A stretch of 63,725 nucleotides of DNA from NCBI GenBank assembly GCA_025463565.1, contig JAODAT010000027.1, forward strand, positions 1 through 63,725, read 5' to 3'. Positions 1-8,634 of this stretch are shown here, in pieces; the stretch's first letter is position 1; every line of letters begins with the position of its first letter. The DNA comes from Microbacteriaceae bacterium (lineage in GTDB: Bacteria > Actinomycetota > Actinomycetes > Actinomycetales > Microbacteriaceae). A model generated the notes under the pieces. It worked only from the letters and a program-made list of their open reading frames with translations. It searched no databases and was not told the origin of the DNA. A program made the position numbers and the translations under genes.

Positions 1-86
1 GGGGTGAACGCGCCCCTCTTCGCCGGTCGCCCAGCCTGGTCGGATGATTTCCGCTCAGGGGTAGGAGTTTCAATGACAGTAGACAT
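1..86 (-). CDS. kdpB: KdpB, potassium-transporting P-type ATPase, N-terminal fragment
   Basis: Only the first 28 codons are inside the window; the gene runs off the left edge. The ATG at 86-84 lies two bases after the kdpA stop, which is the standard kdpA-kdpB order. The visible residues are a polar, proline-rich N-terminus, as expected before the first membrane helix of KdpB. KdpB is the ATP-hydrolysing subunit that drives K+ uptake through KdpA. The assignment rests on position and operon order more than on the few residues seen. Confidence 0.85.
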   Translation of the reverse strand, partial: MSTVIETPTPERKSSDQAGRPAKRGAFT

Positions 87-88
87 TT

Positions 89-1762
89 TTAGTGCAGCCC
101 TTCAGCAAGCGGTCCAAGCGCCAATACGGGGAAGTAGGTGAGTGCGGTCACGAGAACAGCGACACCGATGAGCAGGCCGACGAACTGCGGCCTGTGGGTG
201 GGAAGGGTTCCCGCGGTCGCCGGTATCTTGTCCTGCGCCGCGAGCGACCCGGCCAGTGCCAGGACGAAGACCATCGGCAGGAACCGCCCGAGCAGCATCA
301 CCACACCCATCGCGGTGTTGAACCACGGAGTATTCGCCGTGAGTCCGGCGAACGCCGAACCATTGTTGTTCGCGGCGGAGGTGAACGCGTAGAGCACTTC
401 CGAGAGCCCATGCAAGCCCGGATTCCAGATCGAGGTCTTGATCACATCCGCTCGAACAACCGGAATCGCGAAGCTGAGCGCGGTTCCGAGGAGGGCGAGG
501 GTCGGGGTGATGAGGATGTAGATGCTGGCGAGCTTGATCTCCCGTGCGCCGATCTTCTTGCCCAGGTATTCGGGCGTGCGCCCGACCAGGAGGCCGGCGA
601 TGAACACCGCGATCACGGCGAGAATCAGGATTCCGTAGAGACCCGATCCACCACCGCCTGGTGCGATCTCGCCCAGCATCATGTTGAACAGGGTCATGAA
701 GCCGCCGAGTGAGGTGAACGAGTCGTGCATCGAGTTCACGGCGCCCGTCGAGGTCAGGGTCGTCGAGGTGGCGAACAGCGTCGATCCCCAAATACCGAAT
801 CTCTGCTCTGTCCCCTCTGTTGCTGCCCCAGCCAACCGCGTCGCTGTTCCGCCGGTGAGGGTCTCGAACAGGGTGAGGGCGGTCAGCGAGACCACGAAGA
901 TCGAACCCATCACCGCGAGGATCGCGTTGCCCTGGCGCTTGTCGCCGACCATCTGGCCGAACGTGCGCGTCAGCGAGAACGGAATGGCGAGCATCAGGAA
1001 GATCTCGAACAGGTTCGTCCACGCCGTCGGGTTCTCGAACGGATGCGCGGAGTTGACGTTGTAGAAGCCACCACCGTTGTTGCCCAGTTCCTTGATCGCC
1101 TCCTGCGAGGCGACAGGTCCGCCGGGTATCGCGGCTGTTCCTCCGATGAGTGTGTGGACGGTCTGGAAGCCGTTGAAGTTCTCGATGACGCCACCGGCGA
1201 TCAGGATGATCGCCGCGATGATCGAGAGTGGCAGAAGGAGTCTCAGCACCGACCGGGTGAGGTCGACCCAGAAGTTACCGATGGTGCCGGTCTTCCGGTA
1301 TGCGAGCCCGCGAACCAGGGCGATCGCGACGGCGATGCCGACCGCGACCGAGAGGAAGTTCTGTACGACGAGACCGCCGATTTGAACCGCGTACCCCATG
1401 GTGACGTCAGGCGAGTACGACTGCCAGTCGGTGTTGGTGACGAAGGATGCCGCCGTATTGAAGGACAGGCCTTCAGGGATCGCGGGGAACCCGAGCGCGT
1501 ACGGAAGAACGGCCTGGAGCCGCTGGATGGCGTAAACGAGCAGCACTCCGACGAGCGAGAAAATGAGCACGCTGCGCAGGTAGAGCTTCCAGGTCTGCTC
1601 CGAGTTCGAGTCGACACCGATCACGCGGTAGAAGCCGCGCTCGACCTTGAGGTCCTTCGATGGCATGAACATCTTCGCCATGTGGTCGCCGAGCGGGCGG
1701 TAAACGACCGCAAGCAGCACGAAGAGGGTCAGTATCTGGAGGATCCCGAAAAGTACGGTCAT
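89..1762 (-). CDS. kdpA: KdpA, K+-binding and translocating subunit of the Kdp ATPase
   Basis: A 557-residue polytopic membrane protein of normal KdpA length. All four potassium selectivity-filter regions are recognisable: the [11 protein letters not shown] region near residue 106, GNNGGGF at 227-233, [12 protein letters not shown] near 335 and [10 protein letters not shown] near 465. The conserved [14 protein letters not shown] loop is also intact. In the KdpFABC complex KdpA captures K+ with micromolar affinity and passes it to KdpB. Its ATG shares one base with the kdpF stop, so the two are translationally coupled, and kdpB follows two bases downstream. Nothing suggests damage. Kdp operons are normally induced by K+ limitation through the KdpD/KdpE two-component system, which is not in this window. 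Confidence 0.98.
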   Translation of the reverse strand: MTVLFGILQILTLFVLLAVVYRPLGDHMAKMFMPSKDLKVERGFYRVIGVDSNSEQTWKLYLRSVLIFSLVGVLLVYAIQRLQAVLPYALGFPAIPEGLSFNTAASFVTNTDWQSYSPDVTMGYAVQIGGLVVQNFLSVAVGIAVAIALVRGLAYRKTGTIGNFWVDLTRSVLRLLLPLSIIAAIILIAGGVIENFNGFQTVHTLIGGTAAIPGGPVASQEAIKELGNNGGGFYNVNSAHPFENPTAWTNLFEIFLMLAIPFSLTRTFGQMVGDKRQGNAILAVMGSIFVVSLTALTLFETLTGGTATRLAGAATEGTEQRFGIWGSTLFATSTTLTSTGAVNSMHDSFTSLGGFMTLFNMMLGEIAPGGGGSGLYGILILAVIAVFIAGLLVGRTPEYLGKKIGAREIKLASIYILITPTLALLGTALSFAIPVVRADVIKTSIWNPGLHGLSEVLYAFTSAANNNGSAFAGLTANTPWFNTAMGVVMLLGRFLPMVFVLALAGSLAAQDKIPATAGTLPTHRPQFVGLLIGVAVLVTALTYFPVLALGPLAEGLH

Positions 1763-1851
1763 CAGAATCGCTCCGGTTTCACAAGGGCGAGCACGAGGTA
1801 GACAAGCGACGCGACGGCGAGGACCGCAGCCACAATGGTGAAGACGATCAC
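1762..1851 (-). CDS. kdpF: KdpF, small stabilising subunit of the Kdp ATPase
   Basis: A 29-residue single-helix peptide read from a GTG start at 1851. It begins [20 protein letters not shown] and ends ALVKPERF; the terminal KPERF is a hallmark of KdpF. It is too short for routine ORF calling. The TGA stop overlaps the kdpA ATG by one base, and the GTG start overlaps the stop of the preceding 27-residue ORF by four bases, so three cistrons are chained. KdpF is a single transmembrane helix that stabilises the KdpFABC complex in the membrane. Confidence 0.93.
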   Translation of the reverse strand: MIVFTIVAAVLAVASLVYLVLALVKPERF

Positions 1852-1931
1852 AGCTTCTCCACCCCCCAGGCGACGAGGCCTATCACCGCAAAAACGGCAA
1901 TGGCGACGAGGACATACACAACGTCGAGCAC
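1848..1931 (-). CDS. 27-residue single-helix protein leading the kdp operon
   Basis: A GTG start at 1931 follows an AAGGAG ribosome-binding site with six bases between. The ORF gives 27 residues, starting [20 protein letters not shown] and ending AWGVEKL. This is one predicted transmembrane helix with a charged end. The stop overlaps the kdpF start by four bases (GTGA), which argues strongly that it is translated. An in-frame ATG at 1955 would add eight polar residues but has a worse ribosome-binding site. Function is unknown to me. Position and size suggest a further small membrane component or leader of the Kdp complex. Confidence 0.72.
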   Translation of the reverse strand: MLDVVYVLVAIAVFAVIGLVAWGVEKL

Positions 1932-2045
1932 GGATAGCTCCTTAGAGGGACTCATCGCGGAACTCTGATCGAGCCCCGGTGCCACGCGGGCACAGCAGAT
2001 GAGTAGATACCCTGCGCTATCCCTGTTCCGGGTTGCTCACGAAGT

Positions 2046-2084
2046 CCTTACGCTCGGAGACGAAACCCTAACGACTTCCTAACG
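2046..2084 (-). promoter_or_regulatory. Tandem repeats upstream of kdp, candidate response-regulator boxes
   Basis: Read on the minus strand, CGTTAGG occurs at 2084-2078 and 2073-2067, and the variant CGTAAGG at 2052-2046. The start-to-start spacing is 11 bp and then 21 bp, about one and two helical turns. Direct heptamers about 10-11 bp apart are the usual target of OmpR/PhoB-family regulators, and KdpE belongs to that family. They lie 115-155 bp upstream of the first small kdp ORF. The sequence and spacing are seen; KdpE binding is inferred. Confidence 0.4.
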
Positions 2085-2174
2085 CCGACGATCCTCAGCG
2101 TTACCTCGGGCAGGGGGTACCCGCGGACGGCCGTCGATCGAGCTCCGGACCGACCGACTCGATAGGGTGTCAAA

Positions 2175-2882
2175 ATGACCGGGGATTCGAGCGTCACCAA
2201 GCGCGTTTACTCCCTGTTGCTGGACGAAATCGTCACGGGCCAAATGCCGAGCGGGTCCCTGCATTCGATCTATCAGGTCGCAGAACGGCTCGGCGTGTCA
2301 CGTACGCCCGCGCGAGAAGCAGTGTTGCGTCTCGCGGACGCGCGGATGATCACGATCGAAGCAAATCGCGGGTTCAGGGTTGTCGCCATCGACTGGCATG
2401 AAATCCGCGACATCTTCGATGCTCGCCTGCTCCTGGAGGTGCCCGCCGCGGGGAACGCTGCGCTCGTCGGGGGCGCACAGCTGTGCCAGCAGCTCGATGT
2501 CATCATCGATGCTTTGGGCGTAGCAGCCGGCGCGAACGACCTGCACGAGTTCACGCAACGGGACCGAGAACTGCATCGGGCGATCATCCTTTCGGGCGGA
2601 AACGAGCGAATCGCGTCGATTGTGGACGCCCTGCGCGATGCCACACAGGCCATCGGCGCGTCAACCATCAATCGTTCACGCACGACGGAGGAAGTGCGCT
2701 TCGAGCACGTTCCCATTGTCGAGGCGATTCGATCAGGCGACCCGGTGGCGGCCACGCACCACATGCGGAATCACTTGATAACGACGGCGAGACTATTGAT
2801 CTCGCAGATCGCCAACTCCGAGGACGCTGCTGGTTCCTGGCCGGAGAGCTGGACCGACACGATCGTTGAGCCACCGCAGTAG
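2175..2882 (+). CDS. GntR/FadR-family transcriptional regulator (FCD domain)
   Basis: A 235-residue protein. Residues about 10-75 form the GntR winged helix (VYSLLLDEIVTG, then SIYQVAERLGVSRTPAREAV and the wing ANRGFRVV). The rest matches the all-helical FCD ligand domain, with RDIFDARLLLE, RDRELHRAI and MRNHL marking the conserved Asp/His metal and ligand positions. Regulators of this type repress operons for organic acids or sugar acids and are released by the substrate. The next gene starts two bases after the stop, so an autoregulated pair controlling the FAD/Fe-S dehydrogenase is likely. The ligand is unknown; a D-2-hydroxyacid is the natural guess. Confidence 0.93.
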   Translation: MTGDSSVTKRVYSLLLDEIVTGQMPSGSLHSIYQVAERLGVSRTPAREAVLRLADARMITIEANRGFRVVAIDWHEIRDIFDARLLLEVPAAGNAALVGGAQLCQQLDVIIDALGVAAGANDLHEFTQRDRELHRAIILSGGNERIASIVDALRDATQAIGASTINRSRTTEEVRFEHVPIVEAIRSGDPVAATHHMRNHLITTARLLISQIANSEDAAGSWPESWTDTIVEPPQ

Positions 2883-2883
2883 C

Positions 2884-5745
2884 ATGCTACCCATGACTCT
2901 TGAGGGATCGGCCGCCGATGTTCTCAGTGGGGAGCGTGACGAGTTGGTTCGCGAACTCCGCCGTGTCGTCGGCGGCGTCGTCGACGACGGCACGCGGCGC
3001 AGAGCGGAGTACTCGAGCGACGCCTCCAACTATCGCGTCGTGCCCGACGTGGTCGTCTTCCCGAAGCGCGTCGACGATATCCTGGCGACTCTCGAGGTAG
3101 CGCGGACATCCGGAGTTCCACTCACGATGCGCGGCGGCGGAACGTCCGTCGCCGGAAACGCGATCGGCGCGGGAATCGTCGTCGACACCTCACGCCACCT
3201 GAATCGGATCCTCGAACTCGATGCTGATGGCCGAACGGCAACGGTCGAGCCGGGTGTCGTGCTCGGATCGCTGCAAAAAGCCGCGGCACCCCATGGCCTG
3301 CGATTCGGGCCGGATCCGTCGACCTGGTCCCGCGCAACGATGGGCGGGATGATCGGCAACAACGCCTGCGGCTCGCACTCCCTGGCGTTCGGCCGCACCT
3401 CCGACAACGTGATCGACCAGGACGTCGTGGACGGCACGGGACGGCGCTTCACCGCGGGGCGCGGCGCGGGCCAGGCTCCGGGGCTGGATGAGTTCATCGG
3501 CCGGCACCTGGCGGCGTTCCGCACCGAGCTGGGCACGTTCGGTCGCCAGGTCTCCGGGTATTCGCTCGAACACCTGCTGCCGGAGAATGGGCGAGACCTT
3601 GCGCGCGCACTGGTCGGCACGGAAGGGACGTGCGCGGTCGTGCTCGGCGCGACCGTAAAGCTCGTCAAGACGCCGGAAGCGCCCGTCCTGGTGATTCTGG
3701 GCTACGCGGATATGGCGTCCGCGGCCGATCACGTGGTCACCCTGCTCGCCCACAACCCGGCATCGATCGAGGGACTGGATGCCCGCCTGGTCGAGGCCGT
3801 CCGCGTGGCCAAAGGCCCCGGCGCCGTCGGGGATCTGCCCCGCGGGGGCGGCTGGCTGCTGGTCGAACTGTCAGGCAGCGACCTGGCCGACAATCTGTCC
3901 CGTGCACGCCTGCTCGCCGCGGACTCCGGCTCGCTCGACTTCCGTCTGCTGCCGCCGGGCCCGGAGTCTCGAGCGATCCTGCGGATCCGTGAGGATGGCG
4001 CGGGCCTGGCGGGTCGCACCCCGTCCGGCAAACAGGCCTGGCCCGGATTCGAGGATGCTGCGGTGCCGCCCGAACACCTCGGGACCTACCTGCGCGAATT
4101 CGATGCACTGGTCGCTGAGTTCGGGATCGAGGGGATGCCCTACGGGCATTTCGGGGACGGCTGCATTCACGTTCGGCTCGACATCCCACTCGAGACGAAT
4201 GGGGAGACGCTTGCCGCCTTCATGGAGCGGGGCGCGGAACTGGTGACGCGATTCGGCGGATCGCTGTCGGGTGAGCACGGCGACGGGCGGGCCCGAAGCC
4301 AGCTCCTGCCGAAGATGTATTCGCCCGAACTGATCCGCGCGTTCGAAGAGTTCAAGGGAATTTTCGATCCGGACGGCATCCTGAATCCGGGCATCGTTGT
4401 GCAGCCGGCAAACCTCACCGCCGACCTACGACGACCGAAGGCACTCCCGCTCCTCTCGACCGATGGATTCGCATTCCAGCACGATGGCGGCGATTTCACG
4501 GCGGCGGTCCACCGCTGCGTTGGAGTGGGCAAATGCCGCGCCGACTCGAGCGCGGCCGGCGGGTTCATGTGCCCGTCATTCCTCGCGACCGGCGACGAGA
4601 AGGATTCGACTCGCGGTCGAGCCCGAGTTCTTCAGGAGATGGCGAACGGCACGCTGGTCGGCGGCGGTTGGGATTCTCCGGAGGTGCTCGATGCTCTCGA
4701 CCTGTGCCTGTCGTGCAAGGCCTGCTCGAGCGACTGCCCGGCGGGAGTCGACATGGCGGAGTACAAGTCCGAAGTCATTCACCGTCGATACGCCGGTCGG
4801 ATCAGGCCGGTCAGCCACTACGTTCTGGGCTGGCTGCCGCGATGGGCTCGGCTGGTCTCCCCGGTCGCCGGCCTCGCCAATCGTCTGCTCAGCGTCCGAG
4901 CCTTCCGTGCTCTCGTTCTCCGCTTCGGCGGCATGGATGGCCGCCGGTCGATTCCGGCGTTCGCACCGCGGTCGTTCACGCGGAGCGTCCAGCGACCGCC
5001 GACCAGCGGGACGGGATCAAAACAGGTGCTCGTCTGGGTTGACTCCTTCTCGGACAACTTCACTCCTGACATCGCCCGCTCGGCCATCAGGGTGCTGGAA
5101 TCGGCGGGCTATGAGGTCATCGCCCCAGCGCAACCCGTCTGTTGTGGGCTCACCTGGATCACCACGGGACAACTCACCGGCGCGCGGCGAATCCTGTCCC
5201 GCCTCCTCGACGAGTTCGCCCCGATCGCCGCGGCCGGAATTCCGATTGTCGGGCTCGAACCGTCCTGCACGGCTGTTCTGCGCTCCGACCTGGTGTCCCT
5301 GTTCGCCGACGACGAGCGCGCCAGTCTTGTCTCACACAACACCTACACGCTCGCGGAACTCCTTACCGCGTCAGAGCCGCTCGGGCCGATCGCCGGATGG
5401 GCACCGCCATCGCTTCGGGACGTCGAACTGGTGGTCCAGCCGCATTGCCATCACCATGCCGTCATGGGCTTCGACAGCGACCGAGCGTTGCTCGAGAATC
5501 TCGGTGCGTCGGTGACGGAGATCAGCGGATGCTGCGGGCTGGCCGGCAACTTCGGAATGGAGAAAGGTCACTACGAGGTGTCGGTGGCCGTCGCGGAAAA
5601 TGGGATGCTCCCTGCGCTGAGGACTCGAGGTGAGGGCGTTGCGCTGGTCGCCGACGGCTTCTCCTGCCGGACGCAGGCGTCGCAACTCGCCGGGGTGAAC
5701 GACAGCATCCACCTGGCGCAACTGCTTGCTGCAAGGCTGGACTAG
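2884..5745 (+). CDS. FAD-linked D-2-hydroxyacid dehydrogenase fused to an Fe-S/CCG module
   Basis: About 950 residues combining two modules. The N-terminal half is a GlcD/D-lactate dehydrogenase-type flavoprotein, with a PCMH FAD domain (TMRGGGTSVAGNAIGAGIVV near residue 85) and an FAD-oxidase C domain ending in SGEHGDGRARS. The C-terminal half has ferredoxin-like cysteines (CVGVGKCR near 543, then CLSCKACSSDCPAG near 606) and two cysteine-rich CCG domains (CCGL near 752 and 881). This is the layout of YdiJ-type D-2-hydroxyglutarate dehydrogenases and of glycolate/lactate oxidases fused with their GlcF partner. It probably oxidises a D-2-hydroxyacid and passes electrons to the respiratory chain. 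ATG codons at 2884 and 2893 are both possible starts; a TTG at 2866 lacks a ribosome-binding site. Substrate is not determined. Confidence 0.9.
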   Translation: MLPMTLEGSAADVLSGERDELVRELRRVVGGVVDDGTRRRAEYSSDASNYRVVPDVVVFPKRVDDILATLEVARTSGVPLTMRGGGTSVAGNAIGAGIVVDTSRHLNRILELDADGRTATVEPGVVLGSLQKAAAPHGLRFGPDPSTWSRATMGGMIGNNACGSHSLAFGRTSDNVIDQDVVDGTGRRFTAGRGAGQAPGLDEFIGRHLAAFRTELGTFGRQVSGYSLEHLLPENGRDLARALVGTEGTCAVVLGATVKLVKTPEAPVLVILGYADMASAADHVVTLLAHNPASIEGLDARLVEAVRVAKGPGAVGDLPRGGGWLLVELSGSDLADNLSRARLLAADSGSLDFRLLPPGPESRAILRIREDGAGLAGRTPSGKQAWPGFEDAAVPPEHLGTYLREFDALVAEFGIEGMPYGHFGDGCIHVRLDIPLETNGETLAAFMERGAELVTRFGGSLSGEHGDGRARSQLLPKMYSPELIRAFEEFKGIFDPDGILNPGIVVQPANLTADLRRPKALPLLSTDGFAFQHDGGDFTAAVHRCVGVGKCRADSSAAGGFMCPSFLATGDEKDSTRGRARVLQEMANGTLVGGGWDSPEVLDALDLCLSCKACSSDCPAGVDMAEYKSEVIHRRYAGRIRPVSHYVLGWLPRWARLVSPVAGLANRLLSVRAFRALVLRFGGMDGRRSIPAFAPRSFTRSVQRPPTSGTGSKQVLVWVDSFSDNFTPDIARSAIRVLESAGYEVIAPAQPVCCGLTWITTGQLTGARRILSRLLDEFAPIAAAGIPIVGLEPSCTAVLRSDLVSLFADDERASLVSHNTYTLAELLTASEPLGPIAGWAPPSLRDVELVVQPHCHHHAVMGFDSDRALLENLGASVTEISGCCGLAGNFGMEKGHYEVSVAVAENGMLPALRTRGEGVALVADGFSCRTQASQLAGVNDSIHLAQLLAARLD

Positions 5746-5773
5746 GGTCGGGAGCCCGTCAGCGTGCGGCCAA

Positions 5774-6013
5774 CTACCGGTGATTCGAGCTGCGCCTGCG
5801 CGCCCAGTACACGATCGCGACCACGCACGCTGCTTCTCCCAGCACGTAGATCGCGATTAGGAGGAACGGCAGCGGCGTCTCGCCGAGCAGGAGTTGGCTC
5901 CCGAAGTAACCACCCACTACCGCCCAGATCGCGGCCATGACGATGGCCTGCCCCAGGCTCAAAGAAACAACCCACCACGGGCGTTTGACAGTAACGTCGC
6001 GTGAATCGCTCAT
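5774..6013 (-). CDS. Small membrane protein, two predicted helices
   Basis: A 79-residue protein with a polar N-terminus, a hydrophobic stretch LSLGQAIVMAAIWAVVGGYF, a short loop and a second stretch PFLLIAIYVLGEAACVVAIV, ending in WARRRSS. This is a plausible two-helix hairpin with the positive end cytoplasmic. I do not recognise the family. Its ATG at 6013 shares one base with the TAA of the upstream small ORF (TAATG), so the two are probably co-translated. It is convergent with the FAD/Fe-S dehydrogenase gene. Confidence 0.65.
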   Translation of the reverse strand: MSDSRDVTVKRPWWVVSLSLGQAIVMAAIWAVVGGYFGSQLLLGETPLPFLLIAIYVLGEAACVVAIVYWARRRSSNHR

Positions 6014-6267
6014 TAGACAGACTGTACGCCGCGCTCCGCTTCCTCGGCGCCATCGCGTTTTTCTCCTGCGAGCTGGTCACGTCGGGCAGCCAATGCCCAA
6101 AACAGAGGGGCGCATTCCAGTGTGTACTCATCGCACGAGATCTGCTTTTCTTTGAGCAGGGCATCCAGAGCCTGAAGGCGACCGGCGGCGTCAGGACCGG
6201 GCCGATGACCAGCATGAGAAGCATCGCCAGACATGCGCCGACAACGGGCCAACGTTCGTTCTGGCAT
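6013..6267 (-). CDS. Small ORF with SHOCT-like helix, possibly frameshifted at its N-terminus
   Basis: An 84-residue frame whose stop overlaps the next start by one base. The segment RLQALDALLKEKQISCDEY (about residues 30-48) resembles the short SHOCT-type helical motif found at the end of small membrane proteins. The first 28 residues look non-coding. Over the same bases a different frame encodes a convincing membrane helix, VVGACLAMLLMLVIGP, just before the SHOCT-like part. The intact gene may therefore have been helix plus SHOCT motif, now split by a one-base shift near 6200. It starts 54 bp downstream of galK. Translation of the tail is supported by the TAATG coupling; the start is uncertain. 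Confidence 0.4.
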   Translation of the reverse strand: MPERTLARCRRMSGDASHAGHRPGPDAAGRLQALDALLKEKQISCDEYTLECAPLFWALAARRDQLAGEKRDGAEEAERGVQSV

Positions 6268-6321
6268 CGTCCACCTTGTTCGCCATCCAGTCCGGCAACG
6301 AATCCTGATTGTCGGTCGACC

Positions 6322-7482
6322 TCACGACTCGCGCCGAGCACCGTCCGCTGCAGTCACAATGAAGGTGTCTGGCCGAGAAAATCCCTGCGAAAAAAATGCG
6401 CGGTCAATTGCGAGCTGTACCCTCGAAAGATCACCCGTCGAAACCATCGCAATGGCTGCTCCCCCAAATCCGCCACCGGTCATCCGCGCTCCGAGCGCCC
6501 CGTTTTCGACGGCCGTCTCGACCGCGAGGTTGAGTTCGGGAATTGAGATCTCGAAATCGTCACGCATCGAAAGGTGCGACGCATCCAGCAGCCCGCCGAT
6601 GCCACGCGCGCCGATGCTCTCTAGGGTCGCCACCGTCTCGAGCACGCGCTGATTCTCGGTGACGATGTGACGCACGCGTCGAAACGTCACATCGTCCATC
6701 AGCACCTGGGCACGTGCAAGGTCGTCGACGGCGACCTCTCGTAGGGACCGGACCCCCAGAAGCTTCGCGCCGAGTTCACAGGATGCCCGGCGATCCGCGT
6801 AGCCTCCGGTCGCATGCGCGTGCGTGATGCCAGTGTCGATGACTAGCAGTGCAAGGCCGTCGCGTTCCAGGCCGAGAGGCACGATGCGGGACTCCAGCGA
6901 GCGACAGTCGAGAAAGACAGCGCTATCGGACTCCCCCAGCAGGGAAGCGGACTGGTCCATGATTCCCGTAGGAGCACCGACCACCTCGTTCTCCGCCTGT
7001 CGGCCGACCTCGGCAAGCGTGCGTCGATCAAGCTCAAGCCCCCAGAGGTCATTCAACGCGAGAGCCACAGCGCTCTCGATTGCGGCCGAGGACGACAAAC
7101 CGGCGCCCACCGTAACGTCGGACTCGACGAAGATGTCGAAACCCGGCACTGCCAGCAAGTCCGCGCCATGCTGTCCCAACGCCCACGCGACACCGAATGG
7201 ATAGGCGGCCCACCCGCCGACCGAGTCAGGCGAAATTTTTGTTAAGTCGATCTCCACGATCTCGTCGGCGAAGGCGCTGGCCACACGCGCGATCCGATCC
7301 TCACGAAGGGAGACGGCGGCGACCGTGCGCCGATTTATGGCGAATGGCAGCACGAAGCCGAGGTTGTAGTCCGTGTGTTCACCGATGAGGTTCACTCGCC
7401 CCGGTGCCGACCAGAGGGCATCCGTCCGATAGCCGAAGACCGATTCGAAGCCGTCCCGCGCGCGAGCCCTGATGTGCCTCAC
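6322..7482 (-). CDS. galK: Galactokinase
   Basis: A 386-residue GHMP-family kinase of normal GalK length. The galactokinase signature GRVNLIGEHTDYN is near residue 28, the ATP-binding motif GAGLSSSAAIE near 127, and the third GHMP motif GARMTGGGFGG near 345. It phosphorylates alpha-D-galactose to galactose-1-phosphate in the cytosol. The ATG overlaps the galT stop by four bases (ATGA), making a galT-galK operon on the minus strand. The divergent DeoR-type gene is the likely regulator. No galE is in the window, so UDP-galactose epimerisation must be encoded elsewhere. Confidence 0.97.
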   Translation of the reverse strand: MRHIRARARDGFESVFGYRTDALWSAPGRVNLIGEHTDYNLGFVLPFAINRRTVAAVSLREDRIARVASAFADEIVEIDLTKISPDSVGGWAAYPFGVAWALGQHGADLLAVPGFDIFVESDVTVGAGLSSSAAIESAVALALNDLWGLELDRRTLAEVGRQAENEVVGAPTGIMDQSASLLGESDSAVFLDCRSLESRIVPLGLERDGLALLVIDTGITHAHATGGYADRRASCELGAKLLGVRSLREVAVDDLARAQVLMDDVTFRRVRHIVTENQRVLETVATLESIGARGIGGLLDASHLSMRDDFEISIPELNLAVETAVENGALGARMTGGGFGGAAIAMVSTGDLSRVQLAIDRAFFSQGFSRPDTFIVTAADGARRES

Positions 7483-8579
7483 GACGTCACCTTCTCCAGT
7501 GCTAGACGGATGGTCGCAGCCGCCTGCTCAGGCGTCACGTCCCCGATCCAGGCTCCCATCGCCGCTTCAGACCCGGCCAGGAACTTGAGTTTGTCGGCTG
7601 CGCGCCGAGGCGACGTCAGCTGCAGCATCAATCGCACATCGTCGCGTCCCACATCGACCGGCGCCTGATGCCAGGCGGCAATGTACGGGGTTGGCGTGTC
7701 GTAGAGGGCGTCGACCGCCCGAAGCAGGCGCAGATACATCGTGGACAGTTCATCGCGCTCGGCCGCCGATGTCGCTGCGAAATCGGGAACGTGGCGATTC
7801 GGAATCAGGTGGATCTCGATTGGCCACCGGGCAGCGAAGGGCACGTAGGCGGTCCAGTAGTCGCCCGTCAGCACCATTCGGTCCGAGTCTGACTCGAATG
7901 CGAGGATCGCGTCGAACAACCCGGGTCCGAAGCTCTCGATCGAGTCGAGCAGCCGCAGGGTGCGTGGCGTCACATAGGGGTAGGCGTAAATCTGGCCGTG
8001 CGGATGATGCAGCGTGACCCCGATCGCCTCGCCGCGATTCTCGAACGGGAAGACCTGGCGGACGCCCGGCATGGCCGAGAGGGCCGAAGTGCGTTCGGCC
8101 CAGGCCTCGATAACAGTTCTCGCGCGCGACACAGTGAGCCCTGCGAACGATCCCTGCGTCTCCGGGCTGAAGCACACGACCTCGCACCGACCGATGGATT
8201 CGAGGGTGCGGCCGAGACCGATGGAACTCAGTTCGCTGAGTGGATAGTCCGTCGCGAGAGCGGGACCGAACGACGGCGAACGGTTCTCGAACACCACGAC
8301 GTCATAGTCGTCGGGTACTTCGGATGGGTTGGTTGTGGTTGCGGGTGCGAGTGGGTCCTGATCGGCCGGCGGTAGAAAGACCCGGCTCTGCCGAGCAGCG
8401 GCGATGGACACCCATTCGCCGGTGAGAGGGTCCTGCCGCATTGTGGCGGTTGCCGGTCGCTGCTCCATCACACGACGGTCGGGCGTGCGATGGGGGTCGA
8501 GGGTCGTGTCGGCGTCATCGAAATAGATGAGATCGCGGCCATCGGCCATCGTGGTCGGGCGCATGGTGATTGACGGCAT
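7479..8579 (-). CDS. galT: Galactose-1-phosphate uridylyltransferase
   Basis: About 366 residues from the ATG at 8579 (MPSITMRPTTMADG). Reading further upstream would cross the divergent regulator start. The active-site HPHGQ, with its nucleophilic histidine, is present in LHHPHGQIYAYPYV, and a conserved FENRSPSFGP lies in the N-terminal half. The enzyme moves UMP between UDP-glucose and galactose-1-phosphate. Its stop overlaps the galK start by four bases. The promoter must lie in the short gap shared with the DeoR-family gene. Confidence 0.96.
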   Translation of the reverse strand: MPSITMRPTTMADGRDLIYFDDADTTLDPHRTPDRRVMEQRPATATMRQDPLTGEWVSIAAARQSRVFLPPADQDPLAPATTTNPSEVPDDYDVVVFENRSPSFGPALATDYPLSELSSIGLGRTLESIGRCEVVCFSPETQGSFAGLTVSRARTVIEAWAERTSALSAMPGVRQVFPFENRGEAIGVTLHHPHGQIYAYPYVTPRTLRLLDSIESFGPGLFDAILAFESDSDRMVLTGDYWTAYVPFAARWPIEIHLIPNRHVPDFAATSAAERDELSTMYLRLLRAVDALYDTPTPYIAAWHQAPVDVGRDDVRLMLQLTSPRRAADKLKFLAGSEAAMGAWIGDVTPEQAAATIRLALEKVTS

Positions 8580-8634
8580 TACGGCAGCGTAGTAAAAATT
8601 GACAAGAAACCGCAAATACTCGAAACTCAGAGCT

